DNA of 64,000 nt from Anaerolineales bacterium (GTDB taxonomy: Bacteria > Chloroflexota > Anaerolineae > Anaerolineales > Villigracilaceae), in assembly GCA_030834895.1 (NCBI GenBank), contig JAUQXA010000068.1:1-64000 (forward strand), read 5' to 3'. The notes under the pieces are model-generated. The model saw only the letters and a program-made list of their open reading frames with translations, made no database searches and was not told the DNA's origin. Position numbers and translations under genes: made by a program. Numbering within the stretch: position 1 is the stretch's first letter; the number at the start of each line of letters is the position of its first letter. Below are positions 24,228 through 32,979 of this stretch, in pieces.

Positions 24228-26081
24228 ATGAAAATTCGCCATACACTTTTTTTATTCGCAACCCTGTTTTTGCTGACCGCCTGCAACTTCACCCTCGCCG
24301 AAGATGTCACCCCGCCGCCTGATTACAAACCGCCCACACCCGCGCCGACGATGGGTCCGCTTTTCCCCGCCGCCGCGCCTGACCCCGCCAACGGAGCCTC
24401 CCTCTACGCCGAAAACTGCGCGCCCTGTCACGGAGCGACTGGCATGGGCGACGGTCCGCAAGCTGCCATGTTGCAAGGTCAGGATGTGACCATCCCCTTG
24501 TTGGGTTCGCCCGAATTTGCGCAGGGCAAAACTCCCGCCGCGTGGTATCAGATGGTCACGCAGGGCAACCTGCAAAAATTCATGCCGCCCTTCTCCAGCC
24601 TCAGCGACCAGCAGCGGTGGAATGTGGTCGCGTACACGCTCACCTTGCACACCACGCCCGAACAACTTGAACAAGGTAAAGCCCTCTGCGGTGACTGCGC
24701 CCAATATTTCGGCGACCAGAAGATGATGTCGGCGCTTTCGGAAGCCGATCTCGTGGACTTGATGAAGAATGGCAAGGATGCAATCCCCGCCTTTGGGAAG
24801 GATTATTCGTATGAGGACGCGCTGGCGGTTGCCGCCTACCTCCGCAGCTTGACCTTCGCCCAAGCGACTCCGCCAACAGTTGTTCCCACGACAGAGACTC
24901 CAGTCAACGCTGAAAGCGGCACCCCACTCCCCGAAGGCACATCCCAGCCTGAGGCGGAGTCCACGCCCGAGCCGATTAGCGGGGGACAGGTCACAGGCTC
25001 CGTCCAGAATCAGACGGGCGCAGACCTTCCCAAAGATGTCAAAGTCACCTTGCGTGGCTACACTCACGGTCAGGATATGAACGCGGGTGCGCAGGAAATT
25101 CTCACGCTCGAAGGCACGCTCAACTCAAACAACACGTTCAAGTTCGAGAATGTTGACGTCAGCGAAGGACTCATCTTCCTCGCCGAAGTAACGGTGGACG
25201 GGATGACCTACAAGTCAGACTTCGCCGTGGCGGAAGCAGGCGCAACGGAAGTGGGACTGCCTCCCATTACTATCCACGCAACCAGCGACGATTTCAGCCT
25301 GTTGAAGATTCAATCCCTGCAACTATTCTTCGACCTTGCCAGCGCGGACAATGCGCAGGTTTTCTCGGTGTACACCATTCTCAACGACAGCGACAAAACC
25401 ATTGTCGTCAACATGGGCAATGATGCTGAGATTCCCTTTGCCACTTTCCCTGAAGGCGCGAACGGACTTGGCTATGAAGCCACGCAGGATACGGCTCCTT
25501 TCATGGAAATCGAAGGCGGTTTTGCCATGCCGCCGAGCGAAACACCCTACGGCTTGATCGCCTACTCGTCCCTGTCGAATGGGAAAGAAATTCCCATCTC
25601 ACAGACAGCTTTCCTGCCGATTGACAAAGTCACCCTGCTCCTGCCTGAAGGCGTGGAAGTGGAAGGCAAAGGATTAACTGATGGCGGGGCTCAGGCAATG
25701 GGGAACATGAATTTCCAGGTCTACAATGCCAACGGATTGGCAAAGGGTGGGACGCTCGACTTCACACTCAAAGGTCAGCCGCAGGAAACAGCCGTCAATC
25801 CCGACATCACCCAGAATAAGACCCTGCTCTTTGGAGTTGGCGCGCTCGGCGTGGCGCTCATCCTCGCAGGCGCATTCATGTTCTGGCGTGACCGCAAACG
25901 CGAAGAGGAATTGGACGACGAAGAGGATGACGAAGACAAGGAATTGGAATTCAGTGACCCTGAATCCGTGATGGATGCCATCATCGCCCTCGACGACCTC
26001 CACCGCGCGGGCAAAATCCCCGACGAAGCTTATCAGCAGAGACGCGCCGAGTTGAAGGAAGCGTTGAAGAGGAAGGCGTAG
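24228..26081 (+). CDS. Membrane-anchored cytochrome c lipoprotein, two cytochrome domains
   Basis: A 617-residue protein. Its lipoprotein signal ends LLTAC (Cys19). The first cytochrome c domain has Cys64-Ala-Pro-Cys67-His68 and a likely axial Met119 (KFMPP). A second cytochrome-like segment (about 143-215) has Cys154-Gly-Asp-Cys157-Ala: the heme-ligating His is gone. A Pro/Thr linker, two beta-sandwich segments, a membrane helix (about 543-563), an acidic stretch and a short SHOCT-like helical tail (IIALDDLHRAGKIPDEAYQQR) follow. It presumably carries electrons at the outer membrane face. Start: AGAGGAA 6 nt before ATG 24228. Confidence 0.8.
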   Translation: MKIRHTLFLFATLFLLTACNFTLAEDVTPPPDYKPPTPAPTMGPLFPAAAPDPANGASLYAENCAPCHGATGMGDGPQAAMLQGQDVTIPLLGSPEFAQGKTPAAWYQMVTQGNLQKFMPPFSSLSDQQRWNVVAYTLTLHTTPEQLEQGKALCGDCAQYFGDQKMMSALSEADLVDLMKNGKDAIPAFGKDYSYEDALAVAAYLRSLTFAQATPPTVVPTTETPVNAESGTPLPEGTSQPEAESTPEPISGGQVTGSVQNQTGADLPKDVKVTLRGYTHGQDMNAGAQEILTLEGTLNSNNTFKFENVDVSEGLIFLAEVTVDGMTYKSDFAVAEAGATEVGLPPITIHATSDDFSLLKIQSLQLFFDLASADNAQVFSVYTILNDSDKTIVVNMGNDAEIPFATFPEGANGLGYEATQDTAPFMEIEGGFAMPPSETPYGLIAYSSLSNGKEIPISQTAFLPIDKVTLLLPEGVEVEGKGLTDGGAQAMGNMNFQVYNANGLAKGGTLDFTLKGQPQETAVNPDITQNKTLLFGVGALGVALILAGAFMFWRDRKREEELDDEEDDEDKELEFSDPESVMDAIIALDDLHRAGKIPDEAYQQRRAELKEALKRKA

Positions 26082-26118
26082 TAAATGGAGATTGGTAATT
26101 GGTAGTTCCCCCTGCGCC

Positions 26119-26226
26119 ATGTAGTTCTGAGCGGAGCGAAGAACCTCTACGATTGTCTCGGAGACCCTTCGCTACACCTGCACTGCAACGAACGCAGTGC
26201 GGCGCAGTGTCGCTCAGGGAATCATG
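26119..26226. repeat. Palindromic repeat R4 (GTTCTGAGCGGAGCGAAGAAC type)
   Basis: The left part reads TGAGCGGAGCGAAGAACCTC and the right part GTCGCTCAGGGAATCATGG, with GAGACCCTTCGC and a nested CTGCACTGC hairpin between. It fills the gap before ccmA. It looks like a dispersed non-coding palindrome. Confidence 0.6.
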
Positions 26227-26265
26227 GCTGAGTGTTATCGATACTAATTACTAATCACTTCAAAC

Positions 26266-26964
26266 ATGATTACCGTCAATAAACTCGTCAAACGTTTCGG
26301 TCTCAAAGTCATCCTGCGCGGATTGGATTTCTCGGTTCAGCAGGGTGAGTTTGTGGCGTTGCTCGGTCCCAATGGGGCGGGCAAGACCACCTTTTTGAGA
26401 ATCCTCGCCTCGCTTTCGCGTCCCACGCTGGGACAGGTGCAGGTGGCGGGACATCAACTGCCGCATGAAGCCGCGCAAGTCCGCGCGAAGTTGGGAGTGG
26501 TCTCGCACATGCCCCTGCTCTATCCCGACCTGACCGCCGAGGAAAACTTGCAGTTCTACGCCAGCATGTATGGCATACAAAATCACGCATTACGAATTAC
26601 GGAAGTTCTCCAAATGGTTGGCTTGGAAAATCGCCGCAAGGATTTAGTCCGCACCTTCTCGCGTGGAATGCAGCAGAGACTCGCCATCGGGCGCGCCGTC
26701 ATCCACAACCCCGAAGTGATGTTATTCGACGAGCCGTACACAGGTCTCGACCAGGACGCCTCCGAAATGCTGGATGAAGTCCTGCGCTCTGTCGCCGCCG
26801 AAGGTCGCACCGTGGTGATGACCTCGCACGACCTCGCTCGCGCCGAAGACCTCGCCACACGCTTCGATATCCTCTCGCGCGGCGTGATTGCCGCCTCCGC
26901 CAAGCACGAAAAACTGCAAAACTCAAACTTGCTCGCATTTTACAAGCAGGCATTGGTGGATTGA
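26266..26964 (+). CDS. ccmA: CcmA heme-exporter ATPase
   Basis: A 232-residue ABC ATPase. Walker A GPNGAGKTT (about 38-46), a signature-like FSRGMQQRLAIGRA, Walker B VMLFDEPYTGLD and the switch His in MTSHD are all intact. With CcmB, CcmC and CcmD it forms the CcmABCD complex that uses ATP to release heme-loaded CcmE. The stop is one base away from the ccmB start, and the order ccmA-ccmB-ccmC-ccmD is the classical one, which supports this call over a generic ABC ATPase. Confidence 0.9.
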   Translation: MITVNKLVKRFGLKVILRGLDFSVQQGEFVALLGPNGAGKTTFLRILASLSRPTLGQVQVAGHQLPHEAAQVRAKLGVVSHMPLLYPDLTAEENLQFYASMYGIQNHALRITEVLQMVGLENRRKDLVRTFSRGMQQRLAIGRAVIHNPEVMLFDEPYTGLDQDASEMLDEVLRSVAAEGRTVVMTSHDLARAEDLATRFDILSRGVIAASAKHEKLQNSNLLAFYKQALVD

Positions 26965-26965
26965 T

Positions 26966-27661
26966 ATGGATATAAAACGCAACGCATCTCCATCTCTTTG
27001 GAAAGCCACCTTCGCCATCGTCCGCAAAGACCTCGCCGCCGAACTGCGCTCGTTCGAGTTGGTCTCCGCCATGCTGGTCTTTTCACTGCTGGTCATCGTC
27101 ATCTTCAACTTCGCGCTGGAACTAGACGTGAAGGTGAGACAGTCTGTCACCGCTGGCGTATTGTGGACGACCTTTGCCTTCGCTGGCACACTGGGACTCA
27201 ATCGCTCCATGGCGACTGAAAAAGATCGCGGTTGTCTGGATGGTCTCCTGCTTGCCCCCGTGGACCGCTCCGCGATTTACTTTGGCAAAGCCCTCAGCAA
27301 TCTTGTCTTCATGCTGATTGTCGAAGCCTTTGTGATTCCCATTTACAGTATGTTATACAACATCAACCTTTTCCGCCTCGACCTGCTCGGCGTCATCCTG
27401 CTCGGCTCGATTGGCTACACCGCCGTTGGGACGTTGCTCTCCGCCATGTCTGTACAGACCCGCACCCGCGAAGTGCTGCTGCCCATCCTGCTTTTCCCCG
27501 TTGCCATCCCTGTATTGCTGGCGGCGGTCAAAGCCAGCGGCGGATTGCTAGCAGGCGCGGAATTTTCCGAAGTCCTGACTCCGCTCAACATCCTCATCGT
27601 CTATGACATTGTCTTCATCGCCGTTGCCTTTATGGTGTTTGATTACGTTGTGGAGGAATAG
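26966..27661 (+). CDS. ccmB: CcmB heme-exporter permease
   Basis: A 231-residue protein with six predicted membrane helices and the CcmB family motifs KDLAAELRS, TEKDRGCLDGLLLAPVDRS and LLFPVAIPVLLAA. It is the membrane partner of CcmA. The start is MDIKRN at 26966, directly after the ccmA stop; a longer in-frame extension overlaps ccmA and is not credible. Confidence 0.9.
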   Translation: MDIKRNASPSLWKATFAIVRKDLAAELRSFELVSAMLVFSLLVIVIFNFALELDVKVRQSVTAGVLWTTFAFAGTLGLNRSMATEKDRGCLDGLLLAPVDRSAIYFGKALSNLVFMLIVEAFVIPIYSMLYNINLFRLDLLGVILLGSIGYTAVGTLLSAMSVQTRTREVLLPILLFPVAIPVLLAAVKASGGLLAGAEFSEVLTPLNILIVYDIVFIAVAFMVFDYVVEE

Positions 27662-27666
27662 TGTAT

Positions 27667-27767
27667 GTCGTTGCGAGGGCGCTCTTGCTTTTCGCCCGAA
27701 GCAATCTCTCGTAACGACACTGAGATTGCTTCGCCGCCAAAGTACAAGAGCGGCGGCTCGCAATGAC
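27667..27767. repeat. Palindromic intergenic repeat, family R1 (copy e)
   Basis: Begins GTCGTTGCGAGGGCGCTC and ends GCGGCTCGCAATGAC, with GAAGCAATCTC and GAGATTGCTTCGCCGCC inside. It lies between ccmB and ccmC. Confidence 0.85.
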
Positions 27768-27799
27768 ATAAAGTCGTAATTTTTTATCAGGAGTAATTC

Positions 27800-28495
27800 A
27801 TGCAACCCAAACCAACCGCACTAAAAATACTTGATTTCGTGTCCATTATTGTTTTGGCAATTTCCACTTATCTGGCGCTTTTCTTTGCCCCGACCGAACA
27901 AGTGATGGGACAGGTTCAGCGCGTTTTTTATTTCCACATCGGCACTGCCTGGGTTGGACTTCTAGGCTTTGTCCTTGCCGCCGTTGCGGGCATCGCCTAT
28001 CTCGTCTCCAAGAACATGAAATGGGATCGTTTTGAAGTCGCCGCGGTGGAAGTCAGCACCATGTTCTTCTTCCTGACCATTGTCCTCGGCTCCATCTGGG
28101 CGCGTCCTGCCTGGAATACCTGGTGGACCTGGGACCCGCGCCTGACCACCGCCGCCGTCACCGAACTCATATATATCGCCTACTTCATGCTCCGCGCGGG
28201 AATTGAAGACCCCGAAAAACGCGCCCGCTTCGGCGCAGTCTACACCCTGCTGGGTGGTCTCAGCGCCCCGATCACCTTCATGGTCATCCGTCTGTTCCGC
28301 ACCATTCATCCCGTCATCGTCGGCGCGGCGAATGCCAACCAGGAAAAAATGAGCATGACGCCCGATATGCGCGTCGCGTTTTTCTTCGCTTTATTTGCCT
28401 TTACAGTCATCTTCATCGACCTGATGTGGCACCGCATCCGCCTTGGCAGTCTGGAGGAGAAGGTCGAACAACTCAAACTCAAAGTCTCGATGTAA
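27800..28495 (+). CDS. ccmC: CcmC heme delivery protein
   Basis: A 231-residue protein with six membrane helices. The WWD motif reads WNTWWTWDPRLTT (about 109-121). Candidate axial His residues lie in FYFHIGTAW and RTIHPVI. CcmC presents heme to CcmE and is essential in System I. The start is the ATG at 27800 with AGGAG 7 nt before it. The ccmD-like gene starts 12 nt after the stop. Confidence 0.93.
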   Translation: MQPKPTALKILDFVSIIVLAISTYLALFFAPTEQVMGQVQRVFYFHIGTAWVGLLGFVLAAVAGIAYLVSKNMKWDRFEVAAVEVSTMFFFLTIVLGSIWARPAWNTWWTWDPRLTTAAVTELIYIAYFMLRAGIEDPEKRARFGAVYTLLGGLSAPITFMVIRLFRTIHPVIVGAANANQEKMSMTPDMRVAFFFALFAFTVIFIDLMWHRIRLGSLEEKVEQLKLKVSM

Positions 28496-28507
28496 TTGGA
28501 GAATCAC

Positions 28508-28666
28508 ATGGAAACCCCCGACACCTCAACTTATATGATCGCTGGCTTTGCTGTCAGCTTCCTCACCCTCGGACTTTACGTTCTCAGCTTGTACATCCGC
28601 AACCGCAACCTCAAACAGGATGCCGAGACCCTCGAATCGCTGGATAAACAGCTGACAAAAAAGTAA
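28508..28666 (+). CDS. ccmD: CcmD-like small membrane protein
   Basis: A 52-residue protein. It has a single membrane helix (about residues 9-31: YMIAGFAVSFLTLGLYVLSLY) followed by a basic and then helical charged tail (RNRNLKQDAETLESLDKQ). CcmD proteins are this short, have one helix, and are encoded just after ccmC. Sequence conservation of CcmD is low, so the call rests on size, topology and position. GGAG lies 7 nt before the ATG. Confidence 0.75.
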   Translation: METPDTSTYMIAGFAVSFLTLGLYVLSLYIRNRNLKQDAETLESLDKQLTKK

Positions 28667-28687
28667 TGTAAAACCTGTCACAAATCA

Positions 28688-28720
28688 AAAAAGTCCGCGT
28701 ATAATTGAAGCGGACTTTTT
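28688..28720 (+). terminator. Terminator at the end of the ccm operon
   Basis: AAAAAGTCCGC pairs with GCGGACTTTTT around an 11-nt loop; the stem itself ends in the U-run. The loop contains TATAAT (28700-28705), which may also serve the next gene, whose ATG is 21 nt further on. Confidence 0.85.
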
Positions 28721-28726
28721 GATTGG

Positions 28727-30364
28727 ATGAGACGCTACTGGGTTCTCGGACTGCTCTCGATCATCCTCGCCCTCAATGGTATGGCATTCACGCGCCAAAA
28801 CTCATCCGCTCCCAATGCGGAGACTGCCTCTGCGTCTGACGCCAACCCGCCGCCCGGTCCCGATAGGTTCACCGTCCTCACTGTGGAATATCAGGCATAC
28901 GAATGGACGATGGCGACCTGGAGATACAAAAAGCCTGTTTGCACGTTGATCGTTGATCATGAAGGCATGCCAGTGCCGGGGGAAGTTTACAGGGATTGTG
29001 GCAAAGACATCTACGAAGACTGGATCGTTCAAGACCCCTGTGTCGAAAAAGATAAAAGAACCTGCGAAGGGTACTACGTCTTCAAAAGCGATAGTTACCT
29101 GGAAGAGAAGGAAGTCCCAATGGAACTCGAACCCGCCACGGCGTGGGTTTCCCTCGAGGATTGCGAACCCGTGGCAAGCGTTTCCACCAACGTCTGTGAA
29201 GGCAAACCGACGCTTGTCATCACGGGGCAGGAGCCTTTGCAGGACGAATCCATCACCCGCATCGAAGGGAAATATAACGGTGAGCCTTTTGACTGTGGAG
29301 GCACCTACTGCAAATTCCAGATAGTTGAAACGGGTCCGGAAGGCGTGCCCGTTGAGTTCTGGTCCTATTCCACTTATGGTGACAGCAGCGTCGTTTACAC
29401 CGCCCAGGTCCGTGTGAAAAAAGTGGATGAGGGCGATCCCGATCAGCTTTATTGGTATGTCGATATTCTGTCTTCGCAATGGATGGGACAAAGTGTTGCC
29501 ACCTGCGCTGATTCCTGGAATGTCTTTCCGCCGGTTGGCGGCCCACCCGAATGGTTGACCACCCCCAAACAAAGTGAAGAATTAAGCAGTGACATCCCCT
29601 ATACCTATCTGGCCGCGAATCTGATCAAGCAGGGGGTGGCGGATGCGAGCGCCTGTCCCGATGGCGGAGTATCTCCCGGCGGCGGGGCCAACCAGTGCGG
29701 ACTCGAAGCGGCCCGTCCCGCCATCATCGAATGGCAGAATCAATTCGACGGTTTGATCCTGTCCACCGCCGAGGAAAACGCCATTCCGGCGCGGTTGCTG
29801 AAAAACCTGTTTGCGCGCGAAAGCCAGTTCTGGCCCGGTCTTTATCAGGGCGCGGTGGACGTAGGCTTGGGACAACTCACTGAAAACGGCGCAGATACAA
29901 CCCTGTTTTGGAATGATTCATTCTTCGAGCAATTCTGTCCAATGATTTATCCCGAAGACACTTGCGGGAACGGATACATGGGCTTGGATGAAGAACAACA
30001 AATCGGCTTGCGACAGGCCTTGGTAAGGAGTGTCAATGCGACTTGTGAAGATTGTCCTTTGGGGATCGACCTGGCGCGGGCTGAGTTTTCTGTGGTGGTC
30101 TTCGCACACACCATGACCGCCAACTGTAAGCAAACAGGTCAGGTTCTAGAAAATTACACAGGCGAGTCGCCGGGGGAAGTTGCCGCGTATGAGGATTTGT
30201 GGAAATTTACCTTGGTCAACTACAATGCTGGCGGAGGATGTCTCGCCGAAGGTATCACCCGTGCTCTCGGCGAAGGGCTGGAACTAACCTGGGACAATGT
30301 TTCTCCCTTCTTCAGCGGAGCCTGTTCCAGCGCGGTGGATTACGTCAACGATATTAGCAAATAG
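28727..30364 (+). CDS. Secreted lytic transglycosylase-like protein
   Basis: A 545-residue protein with an N-terminal signal peptide (about 1-22). The first 300 residues are a Cys-rich beta region with no recognised family. The C-terminal 230 residues hold a lysozyme-like SLT domain: the catalytic Glu is in NLFARESQFWPG, followed by VGLGQLTENGADTTLFW and later TLVNYNAGGGCL. Such enzymes cleave peptidoglycan glycan strands between MurNAc and GlcNAc. Many Cys residues suggest disulfides outside the cell. It stands alone between two terminators. Confidence 0.75.
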   Translation: MRRYWVLGLLSIILALNGMAFTRQNSSAPNAETASASDANPPPGPDRFTVLTVEYQAYEWTMATWRYKKPVCTLIVDHEGMPVPGEVYRDCGKDIYEDWIVQDPCVEKDKRTCEGYYVFKSDSYLEEKEVPMELEPATAWVSLEDCEPVASVSTNVCEGKPTLVITGQEPLQDESITRIEGKYNGEPFDCGGTYCKFQIVETGPEGVPVEFWSYSTYGDSSVVYTAQVRVKKVDEGDPDQLYWYVDILSSQWMGQSVATCADSWNVFPPVGGPPEWLTTPKQSEELSSDIPYTYLAANLIKQGVADASACPDGGVSPGGGANQCGLEAARPAIIEWQNQFDGLILSTAEENAIPARLLKNLFARESQFWPGLYQGAVDVGLGQLTENGADTTLFWNDSFFEQFCPMIYPEDTCGNGYMGLDEEQQIGLRQALVRSVNATCEDCPLGIDLARAEFSVVVFAHTMTANCKQTGQVLENYTGESPGEVAAYEDLWKFTLVNYNAGGGCLAEGITRALGEGLELTWDNVSPFFSGACSSAVDYVNDISK

Positions 30365-30378
30365 TCTAAAACAGGTAA

Positions 30379-30417
30379 AAGACATCCCGCTCAATCATGG
30401 GCGGGATGTCTTGTTTT
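30379..30417. terminator. Bidirectional terminator
   Basis: AAGACATCCCGC pairs with GCGGGATGTCTT; TGTTTT follows on the plus strand and TTACC on the minus. It separates convergent genes. Confidence 0.85.
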
Positions 30418-31812
30418 CTACTCGAAAATTCTTCGATACAGGTCTGATTCCAGCAGACCATTCGGGTCACAGCGCTTCTTGAGCTTCTTGAACTTTTCGA
30501 TGGTTTCTTCGCCGTAGAATTTCCGCGCGGTCTCGGCTGTGGTCTCGCTGTTCTTCGCAAAGTAGAACCTGCCGCCCGCGTTAACGACGATCTTGTCGAA
30601 TTCCTGGAGCATTTCACCAAGCTTTGCTCGGTTCCTGTTGGTGACTTTGAAATCCAGCGCGAGGGAGAATCCGTCCACAGCGTGGGTGAGCAGGAATTTG
30701 TCGGGACGGTGACGCTTGGTCACGCCCAGATAAGAAGGGATGCTGCGTTTCAGTGATATTGTCAACATCTCACGCCAGGCATCTTCGGCAGTTTCCTTGG
30801 GCACGAAGGATTGATACTGGATCATGCCGCCGCGTCCATACGAAAGCTCCCAATTTGGAACGTAATCGAGCAGGAAATGGAAGGCCGCATGAGACTGACG
30901 GAACGTATGCCGGGGAAGTGAAGCAACGTACTTGGCAATGTTGACCAGCGACCAGCCAAAATTATTCGCAAACGGTTTCATGAAAACATACAAAATGGAC
31001 TTGGGAAAAACACCAAAGATGCGCGGCGGCAGGATTTGATTGCTCAACTTCATGGTTTCCTGCGGGTTCGGGTCTTCGTTGCCGTGCAAATAGTTTGCCG
31101 CATGAATTTGCCCGCGCCCAAGCCCCTTTCCGCCGTGAGTCGAATCCAGCCAGCCGACAATGTAATCGTAACTCGGCGCATTGTCGAGCAGCAGGGAAAG
31201 ATGCTCGTGCAAATCGTGCGCGGGCCAGGCGTGGACCTCCAGAAGGCCGGATTCAACGTGCTTCATCTGCAGGATGATCGATGTAAAGACACCCAGCATT
31301 CCAAGTCCGCTGATCATGGCATAGAAGAGGTCGCCATTCTTATTGGGCGAGCAGGTGACTTCCGCGCCTGTAGGCAGGACAGCAGTGAACTCGACAACAT
31401 GTTCACCAATGGTTCCCATTCTGAAGTTGTTCTTGCCGTGGATGTTTGCCGCCAGACAGCCGCCCAGGGTGGTTGTCATCGTGCCGGAGACGACGGGGGG
31501 CCACCAACCGTCGGGGAGCGTCTTGTGCCAGACCTGTTCGAGCGTGACACCAGGTTGGGCCGTGATAAGTCCAGTGGATGAGTCCCAGGCGGTAATGGCG
31601 TTCATGCCTTGCATATCGAGCATGATACCGCCGCCGATCAAGGCAGCATCGTTGTAGCTGCGTCCCGCCCCGCGCGAGTTGACGGGGAGACCTTCCTTCT
31701 TGGCCAGTTGGAATGCTTCGATGATTTCGTCGGTGGTTTTAGGCTTGATGAGATAGGATGGAGCACTCATCGAGTGTCCAAAGTTTTCGAGTTGTGCGAA
31801 TTTTTTCTGCAT
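30418..31812 (-). CDS. FAD-linked oxidoreductase, DprE1-like
   Basis: A 464-residue flavoprotein with an FAD-binding (VAO/PCMH) N-terminal domain: KPKTTDEIIEAFQLAKKEGLPVNSRGAGRSYNDAAL and the second flavin loop VSGTMTTTLGGCLAANIHGKNN (seen in separate blocks). The C-terminal half resembles ALO/DprE1-type sugar oxidases. In mycobacteria DprE1 oxidises decaprenylphosphoryl-ribose at C2 and the SDR DprE2 reduces it to the arabinose form. Here an SDR gene lies 73 nt upstream in the same direction, so an analogous two-step epimerisation is likely; the substrate is unknown. Confidence 0.75.
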   Translation of the reverse strand: MQKKFAQLENFGHSMSAPSYLIKPKTTDEIIEAFQLAKKEGLPVNSRGAGRSYNDAALIGGGIMLDMQGMNAITAWDSSTGLITAQPGVTLEQVWHKTLPDGWWPPVVSGTMTTTLGGCLAANIHGKNNFRMGTIGEHVVEFTAVLPTGAEVTCSPNKNGDLFYAMISGLGMLGVFTSIILQMKHVESGLLEVHAWPAHDLHEHLSLLLDNAPSYDYIVGWLDSTHGGKGLGRGQIHAANYLHGNEDPNPQETMKLSNQILPPRIFGVFPKSILYVFMKPFANNFGWSLVNIAKYVASLPRHTFRQSHAAFHFLLDYVPNWELSYGRGGMIQYQSFVPKETAEDAWREMLTISLKRSIPSYLGVTKRHRPDKFLLTHAVDGFSLALDFKVTNRNRAKLGEMLQEFDKIVVNAGGRFYFAKNSETTAETARKFYGEETIEKFKKLKKRCDPNGLLESDLYRRIFE

Positions 31813-31829
31813 TTTATATTTTTCTATGT

Positions 31830-31878
31830 AAACCCCGTGGATTTAGTAATCCTCGAAGATGGAAAACTTGCGGGGTTT
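31830..31878. repeat. Palindrome AAACCCCG...CGGGGTTT
   Basis: Eight-base inverted arms enclose 33 nt in the gap between the SDR and the FAD oxidase. Arms and size resemble the R2 palindromes. Confidence 0.55.
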
Positions 31879-31885
31879 CAGTTGG

Positions 31886-32686
31886 TTAGAATGACATTCG
31901 GCGGAAGATTACCGAGGGGATGTGTCGGATGACAAGCATGATCCAGCGCCAGATGGGGGCGGTGTAAATTACCTGCTTGCGCCTGCACATGGCTTTATAA
32001 ATATCCTCGACAGCCTGCTCGGGCGTGATTGCAAAAGGCGTGCTACCCTGTGCGGCTTTGAGCATTTCGGTCTTGACGAAGCCGGGTTTGACGGTAAGCA
32101 CGTTGACGCCGTGACGACTCAGCCGGTTGCGAAGCGCTTCCAGGTAAGTGGTCAGACCAGCCTTGGATGTATTGTAGCCGGGGTTGCCAATTCGTCCACG
32201 ATCCCCTGCCACCGACGAGATACCGACGATCTGTCCCGCCTTCGCGCTTTGGAACATTTCCGCCACAGGGTTGAGCCAGGCCATTGCGCCGATCAGGTTG
32301 ACTTCGACCATCTTGCGGTCGTCTTCAAAGTTGTAATTTTCCAACCCGGGGGGATAGTTGACTCCTGCCATGTAAACCAGCAGGTCAAGCCCGCCAAGGT
32401 CCGAAACGATTTTACGAAGCAGGGCAGGGACTTCATCATAATTTGTCACGTCATGCGCATACGAAAAAGCGCGGACTTCCTTTTCAACAGAGTTGATTTT
32501 CTTGCAAAGTATTTCGAGCTTGTCCTTTTGAGGAGCAATCAGGGCAATGGTATAGCCTTCTTTTGCCAGTTTACAGGCTAGGACGGCGCCCATGCCAGTG
32601 GACGCGCCAACAATGATGCCGCGCCGCTTTGGATTTAATGGTGTTGATTGTGCAGATTTATATGGGGTAGACACGTGAGTCCTCAT
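31886..32686 (-). CDS. Short-chain dehydrogenase, DprE2-like
   Basis: A 266-residue SDR. The cofactor motif is GASTGMGAVLA (about 27-37), NAG is replaced by MAG in LLVYMAGVNYP, and the catalytic residues are Ser in ISSVAGDRG and Tyr-x-x-x-Lys in GYNTSKAGL. A C-terminal hydrophobic segment (IWRWIMLVIRHIPSVIF) suggests membrane association, as in lipid-linked sugar reductases. It is the first gene of a two-gene unit with the FAD oxidase. No clear Shine-Dalgarno sequence precedes the ATG. Confidence 0.78.
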   Translation of the reverse strand: MRTHVSTPYKSAQSTPLNPKRRGIIVGASTGMGAVLACKLAKEGYTIALIAPQKDKLEILCKKINSVEKEVRAFSYAHDVTNYDEVPALLRKIVSDLGGLDLLVYMAGVNYPPGLENYNFEDDRKMVEVNLIGAMAWLNPVAEMFQSAKAGQIVGISSVAGDRGRIGNPGYNTSKAGLTTYLEALRNRLSRHGVNVLTVKPGFVKTEMLKAAQGSTPFAITPEQAVEDIYKAMCRRKQVIYTAPIWRWIMLVIRHIPSVIFRRMSF

Positions 32687-32979
32687 GCTAAAACAGATAT
32701 AAAAAACATTCTAACACAATCTTCCTATCAGCTAGAAAATGAGGCATGGCGGACGGAAGACAGGCATGGTACATATTTTTCTCGTCAAGTGACATATGTC
32801 ACATGAGAAATCGAGGAAAATTAACTTTCCATTAACCCTTTTATACGTTAAAATGTAGAATACGATTAATTTAGATATTAATATCTGGATTGTCGCAAAA
32901 ATAAAGGAGGTGGAGCCTGACCAAATATAACTTAATATGAAGGTGTTGCAAGATCATTTTTACAAGGAGAATGCAGGAA

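Noticed and set aside
5198..27767. R1 palindromes as a CRISPR array
   Set aside because: Copies are dispersed kilobases apart, palindromic, of differing length and not separated by regular spacers; no cas genes.
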